From Flavobacterium hibernum (GTDB lineage: Bacteria > Bacteroidota > Bacteroidia > Flavobacteriales > Flavobacteriaceae), in NCBI RefSeq assembly GCF_000832125.1, contig NZ_JPRK01000008.1, forward strand, positions 62,001 through 126,000: DNA of 64,000 nt, in the 5' to 3' direction. The stretch's first letter is position 1. Each line of letters opens with the position of its first letter. This document shows, in pieces, positions 17,983 to 27,979 of this stretch. The notes under the pieces were generated by a model. It was not told the origin of the DNA and searched no databases. It worked only from the letters and a program-made list of their open reading frames with translations. Position numbers and translations under genes: made by a program.

Positions 17983-18011
17983 ATATATAATGATTATAAC
18001 TAATCGTATGA

Positions 18012-20783
18012 TTACATTACTAACAGTTTGTGAGAAGGTGCAAACCTAGTTAGGCTAATACCATCCACTGCAGCTGTATATTCAGCAAGTGTAGGAGTTC
18101 TACCCAAAATTGTAGATAAAACAACAACTGGTGTAGAAGAAAGCAATGACTCTCCTTTTTTACCTTCTGTATCTTCTACAACTCTTCCTTGGAAAAGACG
18201 TGTAGATGTTGCCATCACAGTATCTCCTTTTGCTGCTTTTTCCTGATTACCCATACAAAGGTTACATCCTGGACGCTCTAAGTACAACATGTTCTCATAT
18301 TCAGTACGTGCAGCTCCTTTTGGTGCAGCATCGTTGAATTCGAAACCTGAGTATTTTTGTAAAACTTCCCAGTCACCTTCAGCTTTAAGCTCATCTACAA
18401 TATTATATGTAGGTGGCGCTACTACTAACGGCGCTTTGAACTCGACTTTACCGTGTTGCTCTTCGATATTTTTTAGCATTTGAGCTAAAATTTTCATATC
18501 CCCTTTGTGAACCATACAAGAACCAATAAATCCAAGATCTACTTTTTTATCTCCTCCGTAGAAAGATAAAGGTCTGATAGTATCATGAGTATATCTTTTA
18601 GAAACATCAGCATTATTTACGTCTGGATCTGCAATCATAGGCTCGATAATTTGATCAAGATCAACCACAACTTCAGCATAATATTTCGCATTTGCATCAG
18701 GAGTTAAAGCTGGTTTTTCAGCCGATTTAATCTCTGCAATTCTCTTATCTGCTTTGTTGATCAATCCTTGAAGAACTTGTTTTTCATTGTCCATTCCTTT
18801 GTCGATCATGATCTGGATTCTACCTTTTGCAATCTCTAGAGATTCAATTAAAGTATCATCTTCAGAAATACAGATAGAAGCTTTTGCTTTCATCTCTGCA
18901 GTCCAGTCTGTAAATGTAAATGCCTGATCAGCAGTAAGAGTTCCTAGATGAACCTCAATAATTCTACCTTGGAATACATTTTCTCCACCAAACTTTTTAA
19001 GCATTTGAGCTTGTGTTGAGTGAACTACATCACGGAAGTCCATGTAGTCTTTCATCTCTCCTTTGAATGTAACTTTCACGGATTCAGGAATTGGCATTGA
19101 AGCCTCTCCTGTAGCAAGTGCAAGCGCAACTGTTCCTGAGTCAGCACCAAAAGCAACACCTTTTGACATTCTTGTATGAGAGTCACCACCAATAATGATC
19201 GCCCACTCATCAATTGTAATATCGTTAAGTACTTTATGAATTACATCTGTCATTGCGTGGTAAACTCCTTTAGGGTCACGTGCAGTGATTAAACCGAATT
19301 CGTTCATGAATTTCATCAATTTTGGAATATTTGCCTGAGCTTTTTTATCCCATACTGAAGCAGTGTGACATCCAGATTGGTATGCACCATCAACGATTGG
19401 CGAAATTACTGTAGCCGCCATAGACTCTAATTCCTGAGCAGTCATAAGACCAGTCGTATCCTGAGAACCTACAATGTTTACTTCTACACGAACGTCTGAA
19501 CCTGCATGTAAAACTTTACCCGGAGCAATTCCAACAGCATTTTTGTTGAAGATTTTTTCTACTGCCGTAAGCCCTTGTCCTTCAATAGAAATCTCTTTTG
19601 ATGGAGCAAATACAAGCGGAGCTTCGACATCTAAAATTTTTGCTGCTAATGTTTGAAGCTTTTTACCAAATACAATTGCATATGATCCTCCAGCTTTTAT
19701 AAATTCCATTTTCTGAGGCGTAAATGCCTTAGAAATATCTATTAATTCTTTGTCACCATTATAAAGTTTCTTAGTCTTTGTATTGATCGTCAATACAGTA
19801 CCTGTAGCAACAGAATATGTTTCTTCAAGAACAGGGTCACCGCTTTCGTTACGAACTACGTTACCCTCTGCATCTAATTTTTTAACCCAGTTTTTAAGGT
19901 CTAAACCAATACCACCAGTAACATCAACAGTTGTTAGGAAAATTGGAGAAATACCATTTGTACCTCCTACAATTGGAGCAATGTTTACGAATGGAATGTA
20001 TGGACTTGCTTGTTTACCACTCCAAAGTGCCACGTTGTTTACACCTGACATTCTTGAAGATCCAACACCCATTGTACCTTTTTCTGCAATTAACATTACG
20101 CTTTTATCTGGATGTAATACTTGTAATGCCTTAATTTCTTGTTGTGCCTGAGGCGTAATCATACATTGCCCGTGAAGTTCACGGTCTGAACGTGAGTGAG
20201 CTTGATTACCCGGAGAAAGTAAATCTGTAGAAATATCTCCCTCTCCAGCAATAAAAGTAACTACTTTAATTTCTTCAACTACTTCTGGCAGTTTTGTAAA
20301 AAATTCTGCTTGTGCATAGCTTTCAAGAATTTCTCTAGCTATTGCGTTATCATTTTTAAATGCTTCTTTTAAACGATCTGTATCTGCCTCATAAAGATAA
20401 ACTTGTGTTTTAAGTACATCTGCTGCTTGTTGTGCAATAGCAGCATCATCACCTAAAGCTAAATCTAACAATACTTCGATAGACGGCCCACCTTTCATGT
20501 GTGATAATAACTCAAACGCAAAAGCAGGGGTAATTTCTTTTACTACAGATTCTCCAAGAATAATTTCCTTTAGAAACTTAGCTTTTTCACCAGCAGCACT
20601 TGTAGTTCCTGGTATAGTATTATAAATAAAGTACTTAATCGAATCTTCTCTATATTCGTTATCTAAATCTTTAATCTGTGCAATGATTTCACTTAATAAT
20701 TCAGCTCCATCAATTGGCTTCGGGTGAAGTCCCTGATTTTTTCTTTCTTCAATTTCTTGGATATAATCCTGATAAATATTCAT
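18012..20783 (-). CDS. acnB: Bifunctional aconitate hydratase 2 / 2-methylisocitrate dehydratase
   Basis: 923 residues, slightly longer than E. coli AcnB. The N-terminal HEAT-like domain, characteristic of AcnB, occupies about the first 160 residues. Cluster-binding cysteines are in GSCMVHKGD and RPGCNLCMGNQ. GGDSHTRMSKGVAFGADSG is the typical substrate-binding region. It interconverts citrate and isocitrate and can act on methylisocitrate. The neighbouring mitochondrial-type aconitase gives the cell two unrelated-subfamily enzymes at one locus. It is preceded by a -7 box at 20810-20817. Confidence 0.96.
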   Translation of the reverse strand: MNIYQDYIQEIEERKNQGLHPKPIDGAELLSEIIAQIKDLDNEYREDSIKYFIYNTIPGTTSAAGEKAKFLKEIILGESVVKEITPAFAFELLSHMKGGPSIEVLLDLALGDDAAIAQQAADVLKTQVYLYEADTDRLKEAFKNDNAIAREILESYAQAEFFTKLPEVVEEIKVVTFIAGEGDISTDLLSPGNQAHSRSDRELHGQCMITPQAQQEIKALQVLHPDKSVMLIAEKGTMGVGSSRMSGVNNVALWSGKQASPYIPFVNIAPIVGGTNGISPIFLTTVDVTGGIGLDLKNWVKKLDAEGNVVRNESGDPVLEETYSVATGTVLTINTKTKKLYNGDKELIDISKAFTPQKMEFIKAGGSYAIVFGKKLQTLAAKILDVEAPLVFAPSKEISIEGQGLTAVEKIFNKNAVGIAPGKVLHAGSDVRVEVNIVGSQDTTGLMTAQELESMAATVISPIVDGAYQSGCHTASVWDKKAQANIPKLMKFMNEFGLITARDPKGVYHAMTDVIHKVLNDITIDEWAIIIGGDSHTRMSKGVAFGADSGTVALALATGEASMPIPESVKVTFKGEMKDYMDFRDVVHSTQAQMLKKFGGENVFQGRIIEVHLGTLTADQAFTFTDWTAEMKAKASICISEDDTLIESLEIAKGRIQIMIDKGMDNEKQVLQGLINKADKRIAEIKSAEKPALTPDANAKYYAEVVVDLDQIIEPMIADPDVNNADVSKRYTHDTIRPLSFYGGDKKVDLGFIGSCMVHKGDMKILAQMLKNIEEQHGKVEFKAPLVVAPPTYNIVDELKAEGDWEVLQKYSGFEFNDAAPKGAARTEYENMLYLERPGCNLCMGNQEKAAKGDTVMATSTRLFQGRVVEDTEGKKGESLLSSTPVVVLSTILGRTPTLAEYTAAVDGISLTRFAPSHKLLVM

Positions 20784-20809
20784 AATAAAGGCAGATTTAT
20801 TTTTTTACG

Positions 20810-20817
20810 CAAATTTA
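20810..20817 (-). promoter_or_regulatory. -7 promoter element of acnB
   Basis: CAAATTTA on the + strand reads TAAATTTG on the minus strand, matching TAnnTTTG, 27 bases before the acnB start. The -33 element is weak (TTA at about 18 bases). Confidence 0.45.
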
Positions 20818-21132
20818 AGCATTAATGACGATAATTAAAAATTATATAACAGAACTCACCTTTTCAAAAATTATTATTGCTAAAAAACGATTTTGACTGC
20901 TTGTTTTTGTCAAAATATCAATTTTGTATTAAAAAAATGAATTATTGATATTTAAAAATCTTTTCTTTAACAAAGTCGAAATTTAATGTTATATCAGAAG
21001 TGAGATTTTACCTCTATTTTACCTAAGAACCTTTCTAAATTAGCAATTATAACGTTATAGTTAGCTTTTAATCTTCTCATTTTACTTCCACTCAACCAAG
21101 TTCATCGCATTAAAAAATATGTCTAAAAAAAC

Positions 21133-21160
21133 TTGTAATTCAAATTTTCTTATAACTTTG
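21133..21160 (+). promoter_or_regulatory. Promoter of the XrtN operon
   Basis: TTG at 21133-21135, a 17-base spacer and TAACTTTG at 21153-21160: an exact match to the Flavobacterium consensus TTG-N17+-TAnnTTTG. It ends 31 bases before the VIT-protein start codon. The rest of the 408-base gap from acnB holds nothing else that I could identify. Confidence 0.7.
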
Positions 21161-21191
21161 TAATTCAAAGTACTTTTAAATAAATACAACT

Positions 21192-23687
21192 ATGAAAAAC
21201 AAATTAGATCTTTTTAAAAATTACACTCAAAAAACCGGAGTCACAATTAGTTTAGCAGTAGCCACCTTTAGTACTATCTTACTAATAAGCTCCCTTTCTT
21301 GCAAAAAAATGTTTTTTTACAATTTCGACTCCATTGTAATCATAAGCTTGGTGATTGAATTTATTTATGGAGCCAGCCTTTCCTTTATGATTCTAAGGGA
21401 TAAAGAACGATACATTCATTTAACTCCATTTTTGATTTTGAACTGGTTTATTGGATGTTTTTGCTTAAATATTTTCATTCCTGTTTTCAATGATTTACCA
21501 ATATGGGTTTATTTCGCAACGTTGGCCTTTTGCTTATCTAATTTCTTCATTTATAGAAATTCAGAAGACGAATACAACATTTCGATTCCGCTTTTCATAA
21601 ACGGTTTGTCCTTCACAATCATTTTATATTTTGCAATTTTTTTAATTCCAATAATACCCGTTTCCTTTGCTGCTATACTAGCTTTAGGAATGGGCTTTTA
21701 TGGATTAGTTCCGGCGATAGTACTTATTATTCATTCACTAACAATTATTAGGCATTTATCTCACAACAGAAATTATTCCCTTTCATTTGGCGCAGGATTC
21801 TTAATTGTATTAGTCGGATTGACAATATTCACCATTGGCTTAAGTCTCGAAAGCAATAAAATTGCCAAAGTCAATGCCTTAAACTCTTTCAGCAGCGATA
21901 GTGATTTACCTAACCATATAGCAATTTCGCAAAACTTAAAACCTAACTTTTTTAATGAAATTCTCTTAAAAAAAGGTATTATCTATGTTCCGCTACACGA
22001 TATATTCAGACTTGGAGGATTTGATTCTTTCGGAACGAAACAATTCAATGAAAGAAAAACGCACAACCCTTTTATAGCTATTGCTTATTTATTCTGTCAT
22101 GATCTCGATTTAAGCAGTGATGAACGTATAAATATTTTGAAGTCAAATTTTGATAAAAGATTAGAAACTGAAGAGCAACTTTGGAGCGGTGAGGATTTAG
22201 TAACAAAAAGTATTAAAGAAGATGTGAAAATTTATGCAGATGCTCGTTTAGCTTATACCGAAATCACGATGCAAATTGCCAGTACTAAAGATTCGTCGCT
22301 CGACAAAGAAGCAATTTACTCTTTTCAGCTACCCGAAGGCTCAGTTGCAACTTCTCTATCGTTATGGGTTAATGGAATCGAACGAAAAGGAGTATTAACA
22401 ACTAAGGAAAAGGCTCAAGCCGCTTACAAGCAAATTGTTGGAGTCGAAAGTCGTGATCCTTCTTTAATGCAATGGAAAGAAGGAAACAAAGTCGTAGTAC
22501 GCGTTTTTCCCATCAATTTTAAAACTCCAAGAACTTTTAAATGCGGTTTTACAACTCCTTTACAAGTCGAAGATAATGAAATGAAGTACAAAAGTCTTTC
22601 TATAAAAGGACCAAACATTTCAAATGCCGAAACTATTTCGAGAATTGAAACTGTGGGGAATGCAAAAATAAAAACCACTAAAGATTTCGAACTTACCAAA
22701 CACTATTACATTAACCAATCTGAAGGATTAGACGACTGGGAAGCTTTTGTACCACTAACAAAAAATACAAAATCAAATTCGTTTGCCTGGAAAGACAAAA
22801 TTTATGAAATAAGAGACATCAGTAAATCAGTGGTTCCCTTTAAGCCTTCAGAAATCATTTTAGATTTAAATAGCAGTTGGACAATCAAACAAATTGAATC
22901 TTTTGTCAACCTGAACAAAAAGAATGTGTTTGTTTTTTTAAACGGCAAAAAAACTGCTATTAATAAAGAAAACCTGAGAGCTATTGAATTGGATTTTGAG
23001 GATTTACAATATTCATTGTTGCCTCTTTATAAAATTACACCAAATAGTTTAATTGTTACAAAATGCGGTTCATTTTCGGCCAATTTTGAAGAGCTTGAGG
23101 ATTCTGATTATCTAAAAAAAATAAAAACAGAAACAAAACAGCGAAATCTAAAAGTAATTAACATCTCGTCAGATATTAATCCGTTTTGGCAAACGGCGAA
23201 AGAACAGAAATATGTAGATTACTTTCAGACCAGTATTACAGATTGCTTGAAATTAATCAACCAAAATCAATTTATACTGTACAAAACCGAAAAAAACACA
23301 GTTAATATTGAGCCTGCTCATATCTCGATTACTGAAAATCTAAAAACGGACTCTCTTAAAAGCAAAGGGCCAGATCACATTTATAGAATGTATGCTTTTG
23401 GAAAAGTTCTGGAGGAACAAATTAAAATACAAAATGAAACTTTAGCAAATAATCAATATGTTGATTTAGCCAAAGATGCCAACATTGTTACGCCTATTTC
23501 ATCACTAATTGTTCTAGAAACCGATGAAGATTACAAAAACAACGGAATTGAGAAAAACGTCAATACTTTAGGAAATGCATCAATCAACAATGACGGAGCG
23601 GTGCCGGAACCACACGAATGGTTATTAATTATTATTGGCTCTACAATTCTGTTTTTCTATTATCGAAAATCAAAACAAACGATTTAA
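21192..23687 (+). CDS. XrtN-system VIT-domain membrane protein with PEP-CTERM-like sorting tail
   Basis: 831 residues. The first 220 hold about six or seven transmembrane helices. A VIT (inter-alpha-trypsin-like) domain lies at about 325-450, with YADARLAYTEITMQI, FQLPEGSVATSLSLWVNG and ERKGVLTTKEKAQAAYKQIV. The C-terminus has the tripartite sorting form: PEP at about residue 805 (VPEPHEW), a hydrophobic helix LLIIIGSTILFFYY and a basic end RKSKQTI. The downstream gene, overlapping by one base, encodes the exosortase that should recognise this tail. This matches the two-gene XrtN system known in Bacteroidota. What the processed protein does is unknown. Confidence 0.88.
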   Translation: MKNKLDLFKNYTQKTGVTISLAVATFSTILLISSLSCKKMFFYNFDSIVIISLVIEFIYGASLSFMILRDKERYIHLTPFLILNWFIGCFCLNIFIPVFNDLPIWVYFATLAFCLSNFFIYRNSEDEYNISIPLFINGLSFTIILYFAIFLIPIIPVSFAAILALGMGFYGLVPAIVLIIHSLTIIRHLSHNRNYSLSFGAGFLIVLVGLTIFTIGLSLESNKIAKVNALNSFSSDSDLPNHIAISQNLKPNFFNEILLKKGIIYVPLHDIFRLGGFDSFGTKQFNERKTHNPFIAIAYLFCHDLDLSSDERINILKSNFDKRLETEEQLWSGEDLVTKSIKEDVKIYADARLAYTEITMQIASTKDSSLDKEAIYSFQLPEGSVATSLSLWVNGIERKGVLTTKEKAQAAYKQIVGVESRDPSLMQWKEGNKVVVRVFPINFKTPRTFKCGFTTPLQVEDNEMKYKSLSIKGPNISNAETISRIETVGNAKIKTTKDFELTKHYYINQSEGLDDWEAFVPLTKNTKSNSFAWKDKIYEIRDISKSVVPFKPSEIILDLNSSWTIKQIESFVNLNKKNVFVFLNGKKTAINKENLRAIELDFEDLQYSLLPLYKITPNSLIVTKCGSFSANFEELEDSDYLKKIKTETKQRNLKVINISSDINPFWQTAKEQKYVDYFQTSITDCLKLINQNQFILYKTEKNTVNIEPAHISITENLKTDSLKSKGPDHIYRMYAFGKVLEEQIKIQNETLANNQYVDLAKDANIVTPISSLIVLETDEDYKNNGIEKNVNTLGNASINNDGAVPEPHEWLLIIIGSTILFFYYRKSKQTI

Positions 23688-24925
23688 TGCATAACTTCAT
23701 TATTCAACATTCTAAAAAGATTGCTCTAATTATTTTAGGTTGCCTTCTGGCAATCAACTATATTATTATAGTAAACGGAATTAACAGTAATCTTTTTGGA
23801 ATTTTATTTTCGATACTATTATTTCTAATTGGAGGTAGAAAAACTTCCTTTAATATGAATTACCCCCTTTTGGGATTAATTTTTCTATTAGAATTTATCA
23901 GTTTTCGTTTGCACACCAAATCCATACATTTTTTAGCTTTATCTCTATTTGTCTGTTTTGTATATTATAGTTTTACGCAACGATTTTCGTTTATTTCTTT
24001 TATCTGTATTCTGTTATTTTCCTCGCTCTTTAATACGTTTTTTGATTATCTAACTGTAGAAATTAAGCAAACACTTTGTTATAGTGTTTATTTAACTTTG
24101 AAAAACTTTATTCATTTTGATAAAATTGAAGGTGTAAATTTTTACATCAATAACGCAAAAATCACAATAGATACTGCCTGTATGGGATTGTCTATGTTTA
24201 AAACCGGTTTACTTGCCGGTGCTTTTTTACTAACTCTAGAAGAGCGAAAACAACAAAAATACTTCAACCTTAAACAAATTTTATTGTTTTGCTTTTTCGT
24301 CATTCTATTAAATATTATTTCGAATTATTTCAGAATTATAACTTTGATTTTATTTAATTGCACCGAAGAGAATACTTTTCACCATACTATTGGTTTGCTT
24401 TGTTTTGTATTTTATCAAATGGCACCAATGTTATTTTTAATTCGTTTTTTTAAACCTTCAAAAGAAACCATTACAGATTCTAAACCTGAATATTTAAAAT
24501 TGTTACCGTTTATTACAGCAATAATAACTCTTATTGCAACAAGTCTGGAAATCCAAAAAGATCAAGATCATAAATTGCTTGATAATATAAACCCTACTTA
24601 TAATACGAGTAAAGGAATTTGGGTTAACAAAGAGGTTTTTAAAATCGTAACTCCAAAAAAACTTATTTATATAAAAACTCCATCGCACAACCCCTTAGTT
24701 TGCTGGACTGGAAACGGATATAAAGTGATCGAATCAAAAATTATTGAAAAGAACAATGAAGAAATCTGTTTTGTGAGAATGGAGAAAAACGGCGTGCAAT
24801 ATTTTTCGTATTGGTGGTATGAATGCAATAATAAAAAGTACACTTCTCTTATTGAAGTTTCACTAATAAAACTCTTTTACAATAAACCCATTCGGCTTAT
24901 AAATGAAACGAATAAAGCACAATAA
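23687..24925 (+). CDS. xrtN: Exosortase N (XrtN) with C-terminal EpsI-like domain
   Basis: 412 residues. The start ATG at 23687 overlaps the previous stop (TAATG), giving MHNFIIQHSK. An upstream alternative at 23618 lies inside the preceding gene. About eight hydrophobic helices form the membrane protease core. The conserved catalytic triad of exosortases is visible: C165 (DTACMG), R216 (NYFRI) and H232/H233 (FHHTIG). Residues 295-405 lie outside the membrane core and resemble the EpsI domain found fused to some exosortases (HNPLVCWTGNGYKV, then FSYWWYECNN). It cleaves PEP-CTERM-like tails, presumably that of the VIT protein encoded just upstream. Confidence 0.9.
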   Translation: MHNFIIQHSKKIALIILGCLLAINYIIIVNGINSNLFGILFSILLFLIGGRKTSFNMNYPLLGLIFLLEFISFRLHTKSIHFLALSLFVCFVYYSFTQRFSFISFICILLFSSLFNTFFDYLTVEIKQTLCYSVYLTLKNFIHFDKIEGVNFYINNAKITIDTACMGLSMFKTGLLAGAFLLTLEERKQQKYFNLKQILLFCFFVILLNIISNYFRIITLILFNCTEENTFHHTIGLLCFVFYQMAPMLFLIRFFKPSKETITDSKPEYLKLLPFITAIITLIATSLEIQKDQDHKLLDNINPTYNTSKGIWVNKEVFKIVTPKKLIYIKTPSHNPLVCWTGNGYKVIESKIIEKNNEEICFVRMEKNGVQYFSYWWYECNNKKYTSLIEVSLIKLFYNKPIRLINETNKAQ

Positions 24926-24967
24926 AAAAAGCCTAACAGATCTTAAAATCTATTAGGCTCTTTTTTC
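24922..24967. terminator. Bidirectional terminator between xrtN and moxR genes
   Basis: An A run, an inverted repeat GCCTAACAGA/TCTATTAGGC with a short loop, and a T run lie between two convergent genes. Confidence 0.85.
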
Positions 24968-24981
24968 TATTTGCATAAAAC

Positions 24982-25935
24982 TTACATTAGTTTCTGAATA
25001 ATAATTTCTTCTGTTATTCCTTCAGCATCTGCTTTGTAATTTTTAATAATTCTGTGTCTCAAAATTCCGGTTGCAACTGCTTTTACATCTTCGATATCCG
25101 GAGAAAATTTGCCATTAAATGCAGCGTGTGCTTTTGCGGCCAAGATTAGATTTTGAGAGGCTCTTGGTCCAGCTCCCCAATCTAAATAATTCTTTACAAA
25201 ATCATTAGACAAAGCATTATCAGGACGTGTTTTACTTACTAAAGTTACTGCGTATTCAATTACATTATCTGCAACAGGAATTCTACGAATTAAATGCTGA
25301 AAATCGATAATTTCCTGAGCTGTAAACAATGGATTTATAGTTGTTTTTGCATCAGAAGTTGTACGCTTTACAACTTGTACTTCTTCTTCGAAAGTTGGAT
25401 ATTCTAGTTTAATTGCAAACATAAAACGATCTAATTGTGCTTCGGGCAAAGGATAAGTTCCTTCTTGCTCAATTGGATTTTGTGTTGCTAAAACAAAGTA
25501 TGGTAAATCTAATTTATAGTTTTGTCCTGCAATTGTTACTGAACGTTCCTGCATGGCTTCAAGCAAAGCTGCTTGCGTTTTGGGCGGAGTTCTATTAATC
25601 TCATCTGCCAAAATTATATTAGAGAAAATTGGTCCTTTAATAAATTTAAATTGTCTGTTTTCATCTAAAATTTCACTTCCTAAAATATCAGAAGGCATTA
25701 AATCCGGCGTAAACTGAATTCTTTTAAAATCTAAACCTAAAGCCTGAGACAAAGTGTTTATCATTAACGTTTTTGCCAAACCCGGAACACCTATCAAAAG
25801 GGCATGTCCTCCAGAAAATATACAAAGTAAAATTTGATCTACAACTGCATCTTGGCCTACTATAATTTTTGCTATTTCGTTTTTTAATTCATTTCGTTTT
25901 TGAACTAAATTATGAATTGCTGTTACGTCAGACAT
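24982..25935 (-). CDS. MoxR-family AAA+ ATPase
   Basis: 317 residues. Walker A is GVPGLAKTL, Walker B is NIILADEINRTPPK, sensor 1 is VLATQNPIEQEGTYPLPEAQLDRF, and there is a MoxR-type lid in the C-terminal third. Family members act as chaperones for assembly or metal loading of partners, usually with a DUF58/VWA protein encoded next door. No such partner lies in the window. It follows the SurA-like isomerase gene on the same strand, with a terminator between them. Confidence 0.93.
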   Translation of the reverse strand: MSDVTAIHNLVQKRNELKNEIAKIIVGQDAVVDQILLCIFSGGHALLIGVPGLAKTLMINTLSQALGLDFKRIQFTPDLMPSDILGSEILDENRQFKFIKGPIFSNIILADEINRTPPKTQAALLEAMQERSVTIAGQNYKLDLPYFVLATQNPIEQEGTYPLPEAQLDRFMFAIKLEYPTFEEEVQVVKRTTSDAKTTINPLFTAQEIIDFQHLIRRIPVADNVIEYAVTLVSKTRPDNALSNDFVKNYLDWGAGPRASQNLILAAKAHAAFNGKFSPDIEDVKAVATGILRHRIIKNYKADAEGITEEIIIQKLM

Positions 25936-25954
25936 TTAAGTATGTTTTAAAATT

Positions 25955-25998
25955 AAAAAAGAGTTAGCTCTACTAATTCATAAAACTAACTCTTTTTA
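25955..25998 (-). terminator. Terminator of the peptidyl-prolyl isomerase gene
   Basis: GAGTTAG (25961-25967) pairs with CTAACTC (25986-25992), flanked by A and T runs. It lies between two genes on the minus strand. Confidence 0.75.
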
Positions 25999-26013
25999 TT
26001 TATTTAATAAAAA

Positions 26014-27447
26014 TTATTTTTTCAACCAATTGTATACAAAATTACAATCTCTGTACTCTCCAACAATTTTAATGTAAGTATCTTTTATTTTAGTATCAAA
26101 CCACTTTGAAATTGTTGTGATTTGTTTTTCTTTCAATGCTAATTCTTTAATTTTAGTATAATCTTTAGCATAATCTGCCACGTGCTGATCAATTCTATTG
26201 GTAACCGTTATTAGCTTGTAAGTCTTTTTACCTTTATCATCTGTGTTTAAAATAGGCTGCGAAACCTCGTCATCTTTTAGATTAGAAACCTGGCTATACA
26301 AAGTAGGATCCATTTTTGTCAATTCAAAACGTGTGTCTTGAGTATTTGGGTTTACTAATGTTCCTCCGTTTGCTCTTGTTTCTTTTTCATCAGACTCAGT
26401 TCTTGCTGCATCTGCAAAAGAAATTTCCTTGTTTACAATCTTATTTCTAATATTTGTAATTCTTTCTTTAGCATCTTTTAGTGCATTTTCAGAAACTGTT
26501 GGTGCAATCAAAATATGACGCAATTCAACTTCTTGTCCTTTTATTTTGTCTACCATAATAATATGGTATCCAAAATTAGTTTTAAAAGGTTCTGAAATTT
26601 CTCCTTCACCTAAACTAAAAGCAACATCTTTAAACTCTTTTACGAAAGGAGTTTTTCTCGTCATTTTATAAAAACCTCCGTTTGGTGAAGATCCTGGATC
26701 TTGTGAATATAAAACTGCTTTTGTTGCAAAACTAGATCCTTCTAAAACATCTTTTCTAATCGCATTTAATCTGTCAATTACCTTTTGTTCGTCTTCTTTA
26801 GAAACTTTAGGTTCTACCACAATTTGTGCAACTTCCATTTCTGCTCCAAAAGTTGGCAATTCATCTTTTGGTATCTTTTTAAAGAAATTACGAACTTCTT
26901 CTGGTGTTATCTCTACAGCATCAACGATTTTCTTGGTCATTTCCTGAGCTAATTTTTGCTCTTTTAAGATATCAGCAAAATAAGTTTTAAACTCTTCTAC
27001 TGAATTCTTTTTGTAATAAGCCACAACTTTATTAATATCTCCTACTTGTTGAAGCATATAATTCAATCGTTCATCCATCATACCTTTAACTTCGGCATCA
27101 CTAACTACAATACTATCTTGAATTGCCTGATGCGCATAAAGTTTATCTTCTAAAAGTTTTCCAAGCATTTGGCATCTTGTAATATCTTTAATAGAACCAC
27201 CTTGACTAGAAATCTCTAAATATCCTTTGTCAATATCAGAATCTAAAACAATATAATCTCCAACATTTGCAATAATACCGTCAATTTTTAATTTCTGCCC
27301 TGATGGCGCAGCTACAACCGGTTTCTTAGCTACTGAATCTTTAATGACTTCCTGAGCCGTAATAATTGAGCTGAAAAAAAATAAAAAACACATCGTCAAC
27401 ACTAACTTGAAATCAATTGTTTTTAGCGGTAATTTTTTTAATAACAT
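26014..27447 (-). CDS. Periplasmic SurA-like peptidyl-prolyl cis-trans isomerase
   Basis: 477 residues with an N-terminal hydrophobic export signal (about 13-31, ending SSIITAQ). A SurA-N chaperone region lies at about 50-170. Two parvulin (PpiC) domains follow at about 175-280 and 285-385, seen in EMEVAQIVVEPKVSKEDEQK / DPGSSPNGGFYKMTRKTPFVKEF and VELRHILIAP / KEISFADAARTESDEKET. It assists folding of outer-membrane proteins in the periplasm. A strong candidate promoter lies 139 bases upstream. Confidence 0.92.
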   Translation of the reverse strand: MLLKKLPLKTIDFKLVLTMCFLFFFSSIITAQEVIKDSVAKKPVVAAPSGQKLKIDGIIANVGDYIVLDSDIDKGYLEISSQGGSIKDITRCQMLGKLLEDKLYAHQAIQDSIVVSDAEVKGMMDERLNYMLQQVGDINKVVAYYKKNSVEEFKTYFADILKEQKLAQEMTKKIVDAVEITPEEVRNFFKKIPKDELPTFGAEMEVAQIVVEPKVSKEDEQKVIDRLNAIRKDVLEGSSFATKAVLYSQDPGSSPNGGFYKMTRKTPFVKEFKDVAFSLGEGEISEPFKTNFGYHIIMVDKIKGQEVELRHILIAPTVSENALKDAKERITNIRNKIVNKEISFADAARTESDEKETRANGGTLVNPNTQDTRFELTKMDPTLYSQVSNLKDDEVSQPILNTDDKGKKTYKLITVTNRIDQHVADYAKDYTKIKELALKEKQITTISKWFDTKIKDTYIKIVGEYRDCNFVYNWLKK

Positions 27448-27979
27448 TATTTTAAATTTAATTTGAATGTAAGGATCTTGCTTTAGAATTTCGTTTTAAA
27501 CCAAAACCCTTTTAAATGCATTTTCAATCAACAATACTGAAAACACTAAATAATTAAGATCTAGTTCTTTTTAACTTATAACGAACAAAAATAACAATTC
27601 AATTACATAATACAACTATCGACTATACTATTAACAAAAAATTATATGGATAGCTCTTTAATCTTATAAAAGGAATCTTGATTTGAGGAACTAAATACTT
27701 CCAAACAATGAAAATCTACCTCTTTTAAAAACTTAAAAACAGCTCTTTAGAAACTCTCACAAAAAAATCTAAGTCCCTAGTTTACTTTATAATAAAAAAA
27801 AGTTCTCAACACTACAACGTTTTCGTAATATAAATATTTTCTGATAATTTTAATCAAATCAAAAAATACATACTTTAGATGCATAATTAATAATTTACAG
27901 AGCTAAAATTGAGAATTTCACTTTTTAACCGACCCGTAAATATGTAATTATAAATTTATTAACCTTAACCCAATCTATT
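27448..27979. other. 532-base gap between divergent isomerase and amylase genes
   Basis: AT-rich and without a supportable gene. It holds the isomerase promoter described separately. For the amylase gene only a weak -7-like TACTTTAG near 27870 was seen. No repeat or RNA structure recognised. Confidence 0.5.
27586..27615 (-). promoter_or_regulatory. Promoter of the SurA-like isomerase gene
   Basis: On the minus strand: TTG (27615-27613), 19 bases, TATTTTTG (27593-27586), matching the flavobacterial consensus fully. It implies a leader of about 130 bases. Confidence 0.55.

Noticed and set aside
19783-20151. Open frames on the + strand inside acnB (also 19474, 18289)
   Set aside because: Antisense to a conserved gene; composition is a shadow of acnB codons.
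23618-23686. Longer exosortase start at 23618
   Set aside because: It lies inside the VIT gene; the ATG at 23687 overlaps the upstream stop by one base and gives a cleaner N-terminus.
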